This document shows, piece after piece, positions 9,171 through 17,242 of a DNA stretch of 43,817 bases. This DNA comes from Chloroflexota bacterium (GTDB lineage Bacteria; Chloroflexota; Anaerolineae; Anaerolineales; UBA11858), in contig JAUWCZ010000006.1 in assembly GCA_030609055.1 (NCBI GenBank), forward strand, positions 1 to 43,817, given 5' to 3'. How positions within the stretch are numbered: position 1 is the first letter of the stretch; the number at the start of each line of letters is the position of its first letter. A program made the position numbers and the translations under genes. Below the pieces are notes generated by a model. It had not been told where the DNA came from, did not search any database, and saw only the letters and a program-made list of their open reading frames with translations.

Positions 9171-9362
9171 ATGGCAAGGAAGAAAAAAGCAAAAATGATG
9201 AAAATCACTTTGGTGAGAAGCCCGCATGGGCGCTCACAACCCCAGCGAAGAACATTGGATGCCTTGGGATTAAGAAAGATTAATCAAACCGTTGAACGGC
9301 CAGATCACCCCAGTGTCCTTGGTATGATTGAACGGGTTAAACACCTTGTCGAGGTTGAATAG
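9171..9362 (+). CDS. rpmD: 50S ribosomal protein L30
   Basis: This 63-residue protein matches L30 in MKITLVRSPHGRSQPQRRTLDALGLRKINQTVERPD and MIERVKHLVEVE. L30 is a small non-universal 23S-binding protein. Its place between rpsE and rplO is the standard bacterial order. Confidence 0.96.
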   Translation: MARKKKAKMMKITLVRSPHGRSQPQRRTLDALGLRKINQTVERPDHPSVLGMIERVKHLVEVE

Positions 9363-9384
9363 GCAGATTTGAAGGAAGTTTATT

Positions 9385-9834
9385 ATGAAATTGCATGATT
9401 TGAAACCCAATCAAGGTTCAAAAAAGAACCGAAAACGCGTTGGACGAGGTTACGGTTCTGGATACGGAAAAACCGCCGGAAGAGGTACAAAAGGTCAAAA
9501 TGCCCGCTCTGGAGGGGGAGTTCCCCTCTGGCACCAGGGTGGAGACACGCCTTATTACCGCAGAATGCCGAAAAAACCCGGATTTAAGAATTTTAACCGG
9601 ATTGAGTTCCAGGAAGTGAACCTGGAGTTTCTGTCCCAATTTCGCAAGAATTCTGAAGTCAACCCCGAAGTTTTACGCGAAGTTGAATTGATTAATACCC
9701 TCAGCCGGCCAGTGGTTATTTTGGGCCGTGGTGAGCTGAAGAAACCCTTGAAAGTAAAAGCCCACCGATTTTCCAGAAAAGCCAAGGAAAAAATTGAAAA
9801 GGCTGGAGGTACTGTTGAGGTTATTGAAGTATAG
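9385..9834 (+). CDS. rplO: 50S ribosomal protein L15
   Basis: L15 is a late-assembly protein of the 50S. The 149 residues have [22 protein letters not shown], the glycine-rich [19 protein letters not shown] tail that threads into rRNA, and the C-terminal [24 protein letters not shown]. Length is normal. It is followed by 75 bases and then secY. Confidence 0.98.
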   Translation: MKLHDLKPNQGSKKNRKRVGRGYGSGYGKTAGRGTKGQNARSGGGVPLWHQGGDTPYYRRMPKKPGFKNFNRIEFQEVNLEFLSQFRKNSEVNPEVLREVELINTLSRPVVILGRGELKKPLKVKAHRFSRKAKEKIEKAGGTVEVIEV

Positions 9835-9909
9835 CAGAACTGCTATCCCGGTTGTGAACCTTGGATCCATTTCTTTCCCGGAGCGGATTGAAGATAGGAG
9901 AGTAAAGAA

Positions 9910-11271
9910 ATGAAAACATCTGCTTGGCGATATCTATGGAAAGCAGAAGATATCCGGAGAAAATTACTGATCACTTTGCTGATATTGGTAATTTACCGCC
10001 TTGCGGCCCATGTGCCTGTGCCTGGTGCTGACAGGGAAGCAATTGCCTCAATAATTACTGGCGGAGGCGCTGGCAGTACCTTTGTTGGAATCCTGGATAT
10101 GCTTTCAGGAGGTACTGTGTCCAATTTCTCCGTGCTGGCAATGGGCGTTTATCCATATATTACGTCCCAGATTATTCTCCAGCTTCTGGTTCCAATTATC
10201 CCTTCGTTGCAGCAGAAAATGGAAGAGGATCCCCAGGAAGGTCGAAAATGGATGGAGCGCTGGACCTACATCCTGGCTGTTCCAATGGCAGCTCTTCAAG
10301 CCATTGGCCAGATCAGGATCTTTTCCAGTCTGGCTGGACAAGTCCAAATCATCGACAATTTTGGTTTCAGCGGGAGTTCCTTAGTCCCCAGTTTGGCGAT
10401 TGTCATCAGTATGACGGCGGGAACCATGTTCGCTATTTGGTTGGGTGAGCTAATCTCTGAGTACGGCATCAGAAATCAAGGTCTTTCCTTGCTGATTTTT
10501 GCTGGTATTGTTTCCAGAATTCCTCAAAACTTTCGCCAGATCATCATCAGTCAGCAAAACCGCTGGGTAACTTTGGTTTTATTACTAATTCTTACAGTGG
10601 TGATCATTTTTGCTATTGTATTTGTCCAACAGGGACAGCGGAATATCCCTGTTATGTATCCGGGTCGTCGGGTAGGTAACCGACAGTCTATGCCTGTAAA
10701 AGGGACATTACCTTTGAAAGTTAACATGGCAGGTATGATCCCGCTGATCTTTGGACAATCCTTGTTAACATTCCCGGCTATTGTTGCCAGCTTTTTTGTT
10801 GCCTCACAGACTTTCTGGGTAGCCAATTTTGCGCTCCGTGTCCAAGCGTTGTTCGGGGGAACTTCCCCCTGGTACTGGCTGCTTTATTTCTTGATGGTAA
10901 TTGGTTTTACGTTCTTTTATACTGATGTGTTGTTTGCCCAGCAGGATTATGGCACCAACCTCAAGCGGGCAGGTGCTCAAATACCCGGTGTCAGTCGGGG
11001 AGCTCCAACCCAGCGGTATTTAACGAAAGTATTAAGAAGAATCACATTCCCAGGTGCCTTTTTCCTGGGTACCATTGCGGTTCTGCCGTTTTTACTTGGT
11101 GCCGCATTATCCGCAGTTGGTTTATCCGGATTCGCCTCCGGTGGAACAGGAACCATGTTGATCACATCATCAGGGTTGCTGATCGTGGTAGGTGTGGTAA
11201 GAGATACCTTCCAGAATATCGATGCAGAACTAAAGCTGCATGGATATGATGAAAAATTACTTGTACGTTAA
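9910..11271 (+). CDS. secY: preprotein translocase subunit SecY
   Basis: SecY is the channel of the Sec translocon in the inner membrane. The 453 residues contain about ten hydrophobic segments, the plug/TM2 region GILDMLSGGTVSNFSVLAMGVYPYITSQII (positions 58-87), and the cytoplasmic loop with GTNLKRAGAQIPGV. The C-terminal YDEKLLVR is typical. Its place after rplO is canonical. The usual next gene adk is missing, and map follows directly. Confidence 0.98.
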   Translation: MKTSAWRYLWKAEDIRRKLLITLLILVIYRLAAHVPVPGADREAIASIITGGGAGSTFVGILDMLSGGTVSNFSVLAMGVYPYITSQIILQLLVPIIPSLQQKMEEDPQEGRKWMERWTYILAVPMAALQAIGQIRIFSSLAGQVQIIDNFGFSGSSLVPSLAIVISMTAGTMFAIWLGELISEYGIRNQGLSLLIFAGIVSRIPQNFRQIIISQQNRWVTLVLLLILTVVIIFAIVFVQQGQRNIPVMYPGRRVGNRQSMPVKGTLPLKVNMAGMIPLIFGQSLLTFPAIVASFFVASQTFWVANFALRVQALFGGTSPWYWLLYFLMVIGFTFFYTDVLFAQQDYGTNLKRAGAQIPGVSRGAPTQRYLTKVLRRITFPGAFFLGTIAVLPFLLGAALSAVGLSGFASGGTGTMLITSSGLLIVVGVVRDTFQNIDAELKLHGYDEKLLVR

Positions 11272-11327
11272 TAACTGAATTGGGTCGTTTCCCTGGATAA
11301 GGGTAATTGATCCCGGGTTGTAATTGG

Positions 11328-12113
11328 ATGACAATTTCTTCTGAAAAAAAGCTGATCAAAACCGAGATAGAGATCAATATGATGCGGGAAGCAGGCAAAG
11401 TCAATGCCCTGGTTCTGGAAGAAATCAAAAACATGATTAAACCTGGCATCACTACCAAGAAATTGGATACTGTTGCAGAAACGATCATCCGGGATCATGA
11501 TGGTGTTCCTACCTTTAAGGGATATCCCGGTCCATATCCATACCCGTCGACTTTAACCATCAGCATTAATGAGGAGATGGTGCATGGGATTCCAAGCGGC
11601 CGTGTGCTGAAGGAAGGGGATATAGTTTCTGTGGATTGCGGGACTACCCTGAATGGATACATTGGAGATTCCGCATTCACTAAAGGTGTGGGAGAGATTG
11701 GCAAGGAGCAAATTCGGCTGATCCGAGTAACCAGAGAATCCCTTTATAAAGGGATTGAAGAAATGTATCCCGGAAAGCATATCGGTGATGTCTCTGCAGC
11801 CATCCAGTCCCATGTGGAAAGCCATGGATATCACGTTCCGCGGCAGTATACCGGTCATGGAGTAGGTCGGAGGATGCATGAACCCCCTCAGGTGCCGAAT
11901 TTTGGAGTGCCTGGACAAGGAATGCTTTTGCAGGAAGGTATGACTATCGCAATTGAACCAATGGTACTGGTTGGAACGTCATTGACAAAAGTGCTTTCAG
12001 ATCAATGGACTGTAATCTCGGCGGATCATTCGTTGACTGCTCATTTTGAACACACGATTGCGGTGACTTCCAACGGACCATTGATATTGACCAAGTCGCG
12101 ACGGAACACTTAA
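11328..12113 (+). CDS. map: methionine aminopeptidase, type I
   Basis: The enzyme removes the N-terminal methionine from nascent proteins. I take the ATG at 11328 (261 residues, MTISSEKKLIKTEIEI), which gives the usual family N-terminus. A TTG at 11307 would add seven unmatched residues and is nearer an AAGGG, so the start is not certain. The five metal ligands are visible as D103, D114, H177, E210 and E241, and H86 fits the catalytic His. A short basic C-terminal tail follows. Confidence 0.96.
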   Translation: MTISSEKKLIKTEIEINMMREAGKVNALVLEEIKNMIKPGITTKKLDTVAETIIRDHDGVPTFKGYPGPYPYPSTLTISINEEMVHGIPSGRVLKEGDIVSVDCGTTLNGYIGDSAFTKGVGEIGKEQIRLIRVTRESLYKGIEEMYPGKHIGDVSAAIQSHVESHGYHVPRQYTGHGVGRRMHEPPQVPNFGVPGQGMLLQEGMTIAIEPMVLVGTSLTKVLSDQWTVISADHSLTAHFEHTIAVTSNGPLILTKSRRNT

Positions 12114-12119
12114 GTTCCC

Positions 12120-12148
12120 TAGACTGGTGTATGTCGATCAGTTATAAT
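12120..12148 (+). promoter_or_regulatory. promoter upstream of rpmJ
   Basis: TAGACT (12120-12125) and TATAAT (12143-12148) lie 17 bases apart, with the likely start near 12155. It would drive rpmJ-rpsM-rpsK-rpsD-rpoA-rplQ independently of the upstream promoter. Confidence 0.55.
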
Positions 12149-12205
12149 AGTACATTTGCTGGAAAGCTTAATGGAACAATGAAGGTTAAATAAGGAAGTG
12201 TCATC

Positions 12206-12319
12206 ATGAAAGTGTCTTCTTCAGTTAAGAAACGCTGCGAAAAATGTAAGATTGTGCGACGTAAAGGAAAAGTCTACGTCATTTGTGAAAATCCGAAGCA
12301 TAAACAGAGGCAAGGATAA
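12206..12319 (+). CDS. rpmJ: 50S ribosomal protein L36 (zinc form)
   Basis: This 37-residue gene starts [20 protein letters not shown] and ends KHKQRQG. Ligands C11, C14, C27 and H32 make the zinc knuckle of the C+ type L36. AAGGAAG lies before the ATG. L36 is the smallest 50S protein and sits near the base of the stalk. rpsM begins 6 bases after the stop. infA, which often precedes rpmJ, is not found in the 92-base gap upstream. Confidence 0.96.
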   Translation: MKVSSSVKKRCEKCKIVRRKGKVYVICENPKHKQRQG

Positions 12320-12325
12320 AATCAT

Positions 12326-12715
12326 ATGGCTCGTATTCAAGGTGTTGACTTACCCCGAGATAAACGTGTTGAAATTGCCTTAACCTACATCTACGGTATC
12401 GGTATAACCCGGTCAAAGGAAACGCTGAAGGCAATCGGTGTAGATCCTGAAACCCGGGTGCAGGAATTAACAGATTCCCAGATAACCGGGTTAAGAGAAT
12501 ATATCAATAAAAACTTTAAAACCGAAGGTGATCTACGGCGAGAAGTGCAAATGAATATCAAACGGCTGGTGGAAATCGGCTGTTACCGCGGTTTACGGCA
12601 TAAACGTGGATTGCCGGTCCACGGACAGCGGACAAAGACTAATGCCCGCACTCGGAAGGGTCCGAAGAAGACGGTTGCAGGGCGCGGACGCCGGCGAGGT
12701 ATGCAGAAGACTTAG
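12326..12715 (+). CDS. rpsM: 30S ribosomal protein S13
   Basis: S13 is a 30S head protein that contacts P-site tRNA and bridges to the 50S. The 129 residues include [26 protein letters not shown] and the H2TH-like region. They end with the basic signature [31 protein letters not shown] 147-base non-coding spacer follows before rpsK. Confidence 0.98.
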   Translation: MARIQGVDLPRDKRVEIALTYIYGIGITRSKETLKAIGVDPETRVQELTDSQITGLREYINKNFKTEGDLRREVQMNIKRLVEIGCYRGLRHKRGLPVHGQRTKTNARTRKGPKKTVAGRGRRRGMQKT

Positions 12716-12862
12716 GCATTGGAGATGACTCCTTCCCTCCTAGGAGAAGAAATGTCATCTGGCTGGTATGCGTTTTACCTAGGGGAGCCTTTCTTCCCTG
12801 CGGATTTGAAGATCAACAGCTAACTGCCTAGAAGATCAACCTAAGAGATTAGAAGAGGAACT
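12716..12862 (+). other. non-coding spacer with hairpin between rpsM and rpsK
   Basis: This gap is unusually long for this position and has no ORF. AGATGAC (12723-12729) pairs with GTCATCT (12754-12760), and inside the loop lies the palindrome CTCCTAGGAG (12737-12746). No U-run follows, so it is not a standard terminator. It could be an mRNA-processing or translational control site, which is inference. Confidence 0.35.
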
Positions 12863-13258
12863 ATGGAACAAAAATCATCCCGCCCAAAGGGCGGACGAAG
12901 AAAGAAGAGAACCCTGGCTTCAGGACAGATTCATGTTCACGCGACATTTAATAATACGATTATTACTGTTACGGATGACCAGGGAAATGTAGTGTGCTGG
13001 AGCAGCCCGGGTGCAGTCGGTTTAAGAGGTTCCCGGCGGAGTACGGCTTTCGCCGCCCGATTGGCAGCTGAGGATGCAGTAAAGAAAGCGATGGGTATGG
13101 GTATCCGCGAGGCTGATGCTTTTGTCAATGGACCTGGCCCCGGAAGGGAGGCATCTTTGCGGGCAATTGAGGCGATGGGATTGAAATTGAAATCAATCAC
13201 AGATGTAACATCTATACCTCATAATGGCTGCCGCCCTCCAAAGAAGCGCCGGGTGTAA
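12863..13258 (+). CDS. rpsK: 30S ribosomal protein S11
   Basis: S11 lies on the 30S platform near the Shine-Dalgarno helix. The protein is 131 residues, with HVHATFNNTIITVTD, the GSRRSTAFAARLAAEDA segment and the C-terminal SIPHNGCRPPKKRRV, a perfect family signature. GAGGAAC precedes the ATG. The gene follows the long rpsM-rpsK spacer. Confidence 0.98.
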   Translation: MEQKSSRPKGGRRKKRTLASGQIHVHATFNNTIITVTDDQGNVVCWSSPGAVGLRGSRRSTAFAARLAAEDAVKKAMGMGIREADAFVNGPGPGREASLRAIEAMGLKLKSITDVTSIPHNGCRPPKKRRV

Positions 13259-13352
13259 ACAGCCCTTCTAGCAGGAGATCCAGCCGGCTAAAAAGAGTTG
13301 AAGATTGGTTTGATTATTAGAAGTTACTATTAGCAGCAAAGAGGATGTAGTT

Positions 13353-13991
13353 ATGTCAAGATATCGTGAGGCAAAATGTAAAATTTGCCGTCGAGAAGGT
13401 GAAAAATTATTCCTGAAAGGAGAACGCTGCTTCTCAGAGAAGTGTGCCTTTGAGCGGCGGAGTTATCCTCCGGGACAGCATGGAAAAGGAGCACAGTACC
13501 GGCGCAGCCGTGAGTCGGATTTCTCCCGTCAGCTGCGTGCCAAGCAGAAAGCCCGTCGGATCTATGATATTTCCGAGCGCCAGTTTAGAAGGTATTATGC
13601 GACCGCACAGCAGCACCGCGGATTAACTGGTTTAAACCTACTCCAGATATTAGAATCTCGCCTAGATAATGTGGTGTACAGGCTAGGTTACGCTGCCAGC
13701 CGTGCCCAGGCTCGCATGTTGGTCACGCATGGACATTTTAATATCAATAATCGGCGTACAGATGTGCCGTCTGTTATCGTTACCCCTGCTGATAACATCA
13801 GCGTCCGGGAAGGTTCCAGGAAGAGGGTCTTCTTTAAAAACCTGACTAAAGAGGCTGAGAGCAGGATCCCGGTGGAATGGGTTCAACGGGATTTAAAGAC
13901 CTTGTCTGGAAGTGTAGTTCGTTTACCTGAACGATCAGAGATTGATGGAAACCTAAATGAACAATTGATTATTGAGTATTATTCTCGGTAA
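13353..13991 (+). CDS. rpsD: 30S ribosomal protein S4 (zinc-knuckle form)
   Basis: S4 initiates assembly of the 16S 5' domain and tunes decoding. The 212 residues show an N-terminal Cys4 knuckle (C9, C12, C26, C31), RRSYPPGQHGKGAQYRRSRES, and an S4 RNA-binding domain at LESRLDNVVYRLGYAASRA with VTHGHFNINNRRTDVPS. The zinc form is common in Gram-positives and Chloroflexota. In E. coli S4 is the repressor of this alpha operon. Confidence 0.97.
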   Translation: MSRYREAKCKICRREGEKLFLKGERCFSEKCAFERRSYPPGQHGKGAQYRRSRESDFSRQLRAKQKARRIYDISERQFRRYYATAQQHRGLTGLNLLQILESRLDNVVYRLGYAASRAQARMLVTHGHFNINNRRTDVPSVIVTPADNISVREGSRKRVFFKNLTKEAESRIPVEWVQRDLKTLSGSVVRLPERSEIDGNLNEQLIIEYYSR

Positions 13992-14038
13992 TTGTGAACA
14001 GCCATCAAAATAGAGATACAATTTGGGAGGGGTGAACC

Positions 14039-15013
14039 GTGCTAGGAATGAATAATATGGTAACACCAAAAATTGAAAGAGTAGCTGAAGCTCGAGCCTA
14101 TGGGAAGTATGAAATCAATCCCCTGGAGCGCGGTTACGGGATCACTCTTGGCAATGCTCTTCGCAGGGTTATGCTTTCGTCCATGGAAGGCGCTGCGGTT
14201 ACATCAATACGAATAGCGGAAATTGATCATGAATATGATACGATTCCGGGTGTTCAGGAAGATGTACTGCGTTTGATGTTAAATATTAAAAAACTACATA
14301 TAATTCTGCATGAAGCTGATCTCTCAAATATGCATCTTGAGGTTAAGGGAGAAGGTGTAGTTACGGCAGCAGATATTGTTGCGCCGCCTGAAATTGAAAT
14401 TGTCAATCCGGATTTATATCTGATGACAGTTGATGGCAGAAAAAAACCCCTTTTGATCGAAATGACTGTTGGGAAGGGGAGGGGTTATTTACCCACAGAA
14501 GATCGAAAAGACCGTTTGCCTATCGGTGAACTGCCGATTGATGCAATCTATAATCCGGTTCGCCGGGTTAATTTTGAAGTTGGATCAGCCCGGGTGGGCC
14601 AAAGTACAGAATATGACAATTTGATGATTGAAGTCTGGACCGATGGTACGGTTGAGCCTGAAGAAGCTTTGAGCAATAGTGCAAAAATTTTGATGGGACA
14701 TTTGCAGCATTTAGCTGGTGTAACAGCAGAATCCCTTGCTGCAATGGTAGAGGTAGAAGAACCTGCTGAGCCGGTGGACGAAATTATTGATATTCCAATT
14801 GAAGAATTAGACTTATCGGTCAGGGTATTCAATTCATTAAAGAGAACAGGGATTACAACTGTCCGAGAGGTTATGGAACTCAATCAAAAGGGTGATGATG
14901 CCCTGCTTTCTATCCGGAATTTTGGAGTTAAAAGTCTCACAGAACTTAAGGATAAGCTGGAAGAGCATGGCTATCTCTTAGAGATTAATACTGATCTGGA
15001 GCAAGAACTATGA
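14039..15013 (+). CDS. rpoA: DNA-directed RNA polymerase alpha subunit
   Basis: Alpha dimerises to nucleate RNA polymerase assembly, and its C-terminal domain contacts UP elements and activators. The start is GTG 14039, with GGGAGG about 8 bases upstream. The 324 residues have an N-terminal domain with YGKYEINPLERGYGITLGNALRRVMLSS (positions 21-48) and an acidic linker rich in Glu and Pro. The helix-hairpin-helix alpha-CTD contains LSVRVFNSLKRTGITTVREV and LLSIRNFGVKSLTELKDKL. It overlaps rplQ by 4 bases. Confidence 0.98.
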   Translation: MLGMNNMVTPKIERVAEARAYGKYEINPLERGYGITLGNALRRVMLSSMEGAAVTSIRIAEIDHEYDTIPGVQEDVLRLMLNIKKLHIILHEADLSNMHLEVKGEGVVTAADIVAPPEIEIVNPDLYLMTVDGRKKPLLIEMTVGKGRGYLPTEDRKDRLPIGELPIDAIYNPVRRVNFEVGSARVGQSTEYDNLMIEVWTDGTVEPEEALSNSAKILMGHLQHLAGVTAESLAAMVEVEEPAEPVDEIIDIPIEELDLSVRVFNSLKRTGITTVREVMELNQKGDDALLSIRNFGVKSLTELKDKLEEHGYLLEINTDLEQEL

Positions 15014-15390
15014 GACACAAAGTAGCAGGAAAAAAACTAGGGCGAAATTCGGGACAGCGGGGGGCTCTGAGGCGGACTATGATCAAACAATTATTTGAAA
15101 ACGAACGTATTCAAACAACTCGCGCAAAAGCTGAATTTATCCGGCAGCCCGCCGAGAAATTAATTACTCTGGCAAAAAGGGTCCAGGATGCAGATGAAGC
15201 TCAGCAGGTACACGCCCGCAGAATAGCTGCTTCCCGCCTGGATAATGATAAGGAAATTGTAAAAAAGTTATTTGATGAGCTGGCTCCCCGCTACCTTAAC
15301 CGTCCGGGAGGATATACACGTATGTTTAAACTTCCTCCCAGAACCAGTGATGCAGCCGAAATGGTTGTATTAGAACTGGTGGAAGAGTAG
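15010..15390 (+). CDS. rplQ: 50S ribosomal protein L17
   Basis: L17 is located near the tunnel exit. The 126 residues begin MRHKVAGKKLGRNSGQR and contain RTMIKQLFENERIQTTRAKA and RPGGYTRMFKLPPR, all standard. The start overlaps the rpoA stop by 4 bases (ATGA). truA follows after 21 bases. Confidence 0.98.
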   Translation: MRHKVAGKKLGRNSGQRGALRRTMIKQLFENERIQTTRAKAEFIRQPAEKLITLAKRVQDADEAQQVHARRIAASRLDNDKEIVKKLFDELAPRYLNRPGGYTRMFKLPPRTSDAAEMVVLELVEE

Positions 15391-15411
15391 TCCAGCGTCA
15401 GCAATCTGCTG

Positions 15412-16152
15412 ATGAGCGATAGATACCGAGTCCGGCTGGCCTATGATGGAACAGGTTTCCACGGATCCCAACACCAACCTGATCTTAGAACGGTTCAAGG
15501 AGAAGTGGAACGGACTTTACAAAAACTTAATTGGCAGGGACCTTCGGTGTTATTTGCCGGTAGAACGGATGCCGGTGTGCATGCAGATGGACAAGTGATC
15601 GCATTTGATTTAGTTTGGAATCACACTGAAAAGGAGTTAACACAGGCATTAAACGCAGTATTACCGCAAGACATCTCGGCTGTGCAGGTTAGCAGAACAA
15701 CGAGTGATTTCCATCCCCGGTATGACGCGTTGTTCAGAGAATATCACTACCAGATCCTGTCCAGCCCAAATCGAGACCCGCTCCGGGAGCGGTTTGTCTG
15801 GCGGGTATGGCCACAAGTGAACCTCCGGTTGATGAAAAGAACCTCCAAGTTTTTGGTTGGCAGCCATGATTTTGCAGCTTTTGGCAATCCGCACCAACCT
15901 GGAGGAAGTACTATAAGGAATATAACCCGGGCTGCCTGGAAGAAACAAGGAGATTTGCTAGTATTTGAAGTTGTAGGTAATGCTTTTCTTTATCATATGA
16001 TCCGCCGGATAGTGATGGTAGTGGTCAAGATCGGACAAGGAAAAGAACAGCCTAACATTGTAAAAAGATATTTATCGGATCCCTCAGGACCGCCATCGCA
16101 GGGTTTAGCTCCTGCCAGTGGATTAACATTAAAAGAGGTCCGGTACAGGTAG
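15412..16152 (+). CDS. truA: tRNA pseudouridine(38-40) synthase TruA
   Basis: TruA isomerises uridines 38-40 in the anticodon stem-loop of many tRNAs. The 246 residues contain the catalytic aspartate D53 in [15 protein letters not shown], the N-terminal [13 protein letters not shown] motif, and the C-terminal [17 protein letters not shown] segment. Its place between rplQ and rplM is common in Firmicutes-like and Chloroflexota clusters. No separate promoter is apparent. Confidence 0.96.
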   Translation: MSDRYRVRLAYDGTGFHGSQHQPDLRTVQGEVERTLQKLNWQGPSVLFAGRTDAGVHADGQVIAFDLVWNHTEKELTQALNAVLPQDISAVQVSRTTSDFHPRYDALFREYHYQILSSPNRDPLRERFVWRVWPQVNLRLMKRTSKFLVGSHDFAAFGNPHQPGGSTIRNITRAAWKKQGDLLVFEVVGNAFLYHMIRRIVMVVVKIGQGKEQPNIVKRYLSDPSGPPSQGLAPASGLTLKEVRYR

Positions 16153-16211
16153 ATGGTAAAATCCAGCTGCGAGCTGAAATATTCAATAGATATACAGTGG
16201 AGTACAAGATT

Positions 16212-16652
16212 GTGAAGAAAACATTTTATCCTAAAGCAGAAGATATCTCGGTGCGATGGGTTTTAGTGGACGCCAAGGGAAAAAACCTGGGTCGTTTAGC
16301 CACTGAGATCTCTGGAATTATCCTTGGTAAACACAAACCGGAATATACACCCGGTGTGAATGTGGGTGATTATGTCGTCGTAGTTAATGCGGAACAGATT
16401 ACGGTAACCGGGAAAAAGATGGATGACAAATATTATTACCGGGAGTCAAAGTACCAGGGTGGTTTGAAGAAGATTAATCTCAGAAATCAACTGGAGAAGC
16501 GTCCTGAATACGTAATAGAACACGCGGTTAGGGGAATGCTTCCTCATAACCGTTTTGGTCGGAAACTGAGGAAGAAACTGAAAGTATACGCCGGCCCGGA
16601 GCATCCTCATCAGGCTCAAAAACCCGTACCTGTTGAAAAGTTGTTTACTTAA
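16212..16652 (+). CDS. rplM: 50S ribosomal protein L13
   Basis: L13 is an early assembly protein of the 50S. I place the start at the GTG at 16212 (146 residues, beginning [16 protein letters not shown]). GGAG at 16199-16202 is 9 bases upstream, and L13 proteins usually begin with K-T-(Y/F). A GTG at 16197 would add five residues and overlap that site. The motifs [39 protein letters not shown] and [13 protein letters not shown] are diagnostic. Confidence 0.95.
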   Translation: MKKTFYPKAEDISVRWVLVDAKGKNLGRLATEISGIILGKHKPEYTPGVNVGDYVVVVNAEQITVTGKKMDDKYYYRESKYQGGLKKINLRNQLEKRPEYVIEHAVRGMLPHNRFGRKLRKKLKVYAGPEHPHQAQKPVPVEKLFT

Positions 16653-16727
16653 GCAGGAATAAATCATCATCCGTATTGGTGGAAATCCAGCTATGGATTA
16701 AGAAGAACAATTGTAAGAGGAGTCATT

Positions 16728-17120
16728 ATGGCACAGTATTATGAAGGCGTCGGACGCCGAAAATCAGCCACTGCAAGAGTGCGGATTGTAAACGGGTCCG
16801 GTTCATTTGTGATTAATGAAAAAGCACTGGAAGATTACTTTCCTACCGAGAAAAATAATAAGACGGTTACAGAACCTTTGGACGTTCTGGATACCAACCG
16901 GGCGGACTATGATATCAGCGTCCTTGTAAGGGGCGGGGGTGTGATTGGCCAGGCAGATTCAGTTCGATTAGGATTGGCAAGAGCCATTCTAAAAATGGAT
17001 CCTGAGATGCGGTCTGCCTTAAGCAGGGGAGGATTTTTATCGCGGGATGCCAGAGAAAAAGAAAGAAAAAAACCAGGTCTCAAAGGCGCACGGAAAGCTC
17101 CTACGTACACAAAACGTTAA
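16728..17120 (+). CDS. rpsI: 30S ribosomal protein S9
   Basis: S9 has a C-terminal tail that reaches the P-site tRNA. The 130 residues include YYEGVGRRKSATARVRI, the GGGVIGQADSVRLGLARAI segment and the basic tail ending in KR (RKAPTYTKR). It forms the usual rplM-rpsI pair, and an intrinsic terminator follows 60 bases downstream, closing the long ribosomal operon. Confidence 0.98.
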   Translation: MAQYYEGVGRRKSATARVRIVNGSGSFVINEKALEDYFPTEKNNKTVTEPLDVLDTNRADYDISVLVRGGGVIGQADSVRLGLARAILKMDPEMRSALSRGGFLSRDAREKERKKPGLKGARKAPTYTKR

Positions 17121-17180
17121 TTGTTCCTGGCAGTATCCAGGGTATCAATATTAAGAGTTTGGAAGGATTTAATCCACAAC

Positions 17181-17220
17181 GCGGAGAACACCCTCAAACA
17201 AAGTGTTCTCCGCTTTGATT
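17181..17220 (+). terminator. intrinsic terminator after rpsI
   Basis: An 11-bp perfect stem pairs 17181-17191 with 17203-17213, with an 11-base loop, followed by TTTGATTTG. It closes the ribosomal superoperon. Confidence 0.85.
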
Positions 17221-17242
17221 TGTATCCAGGATTAGGCAACCT

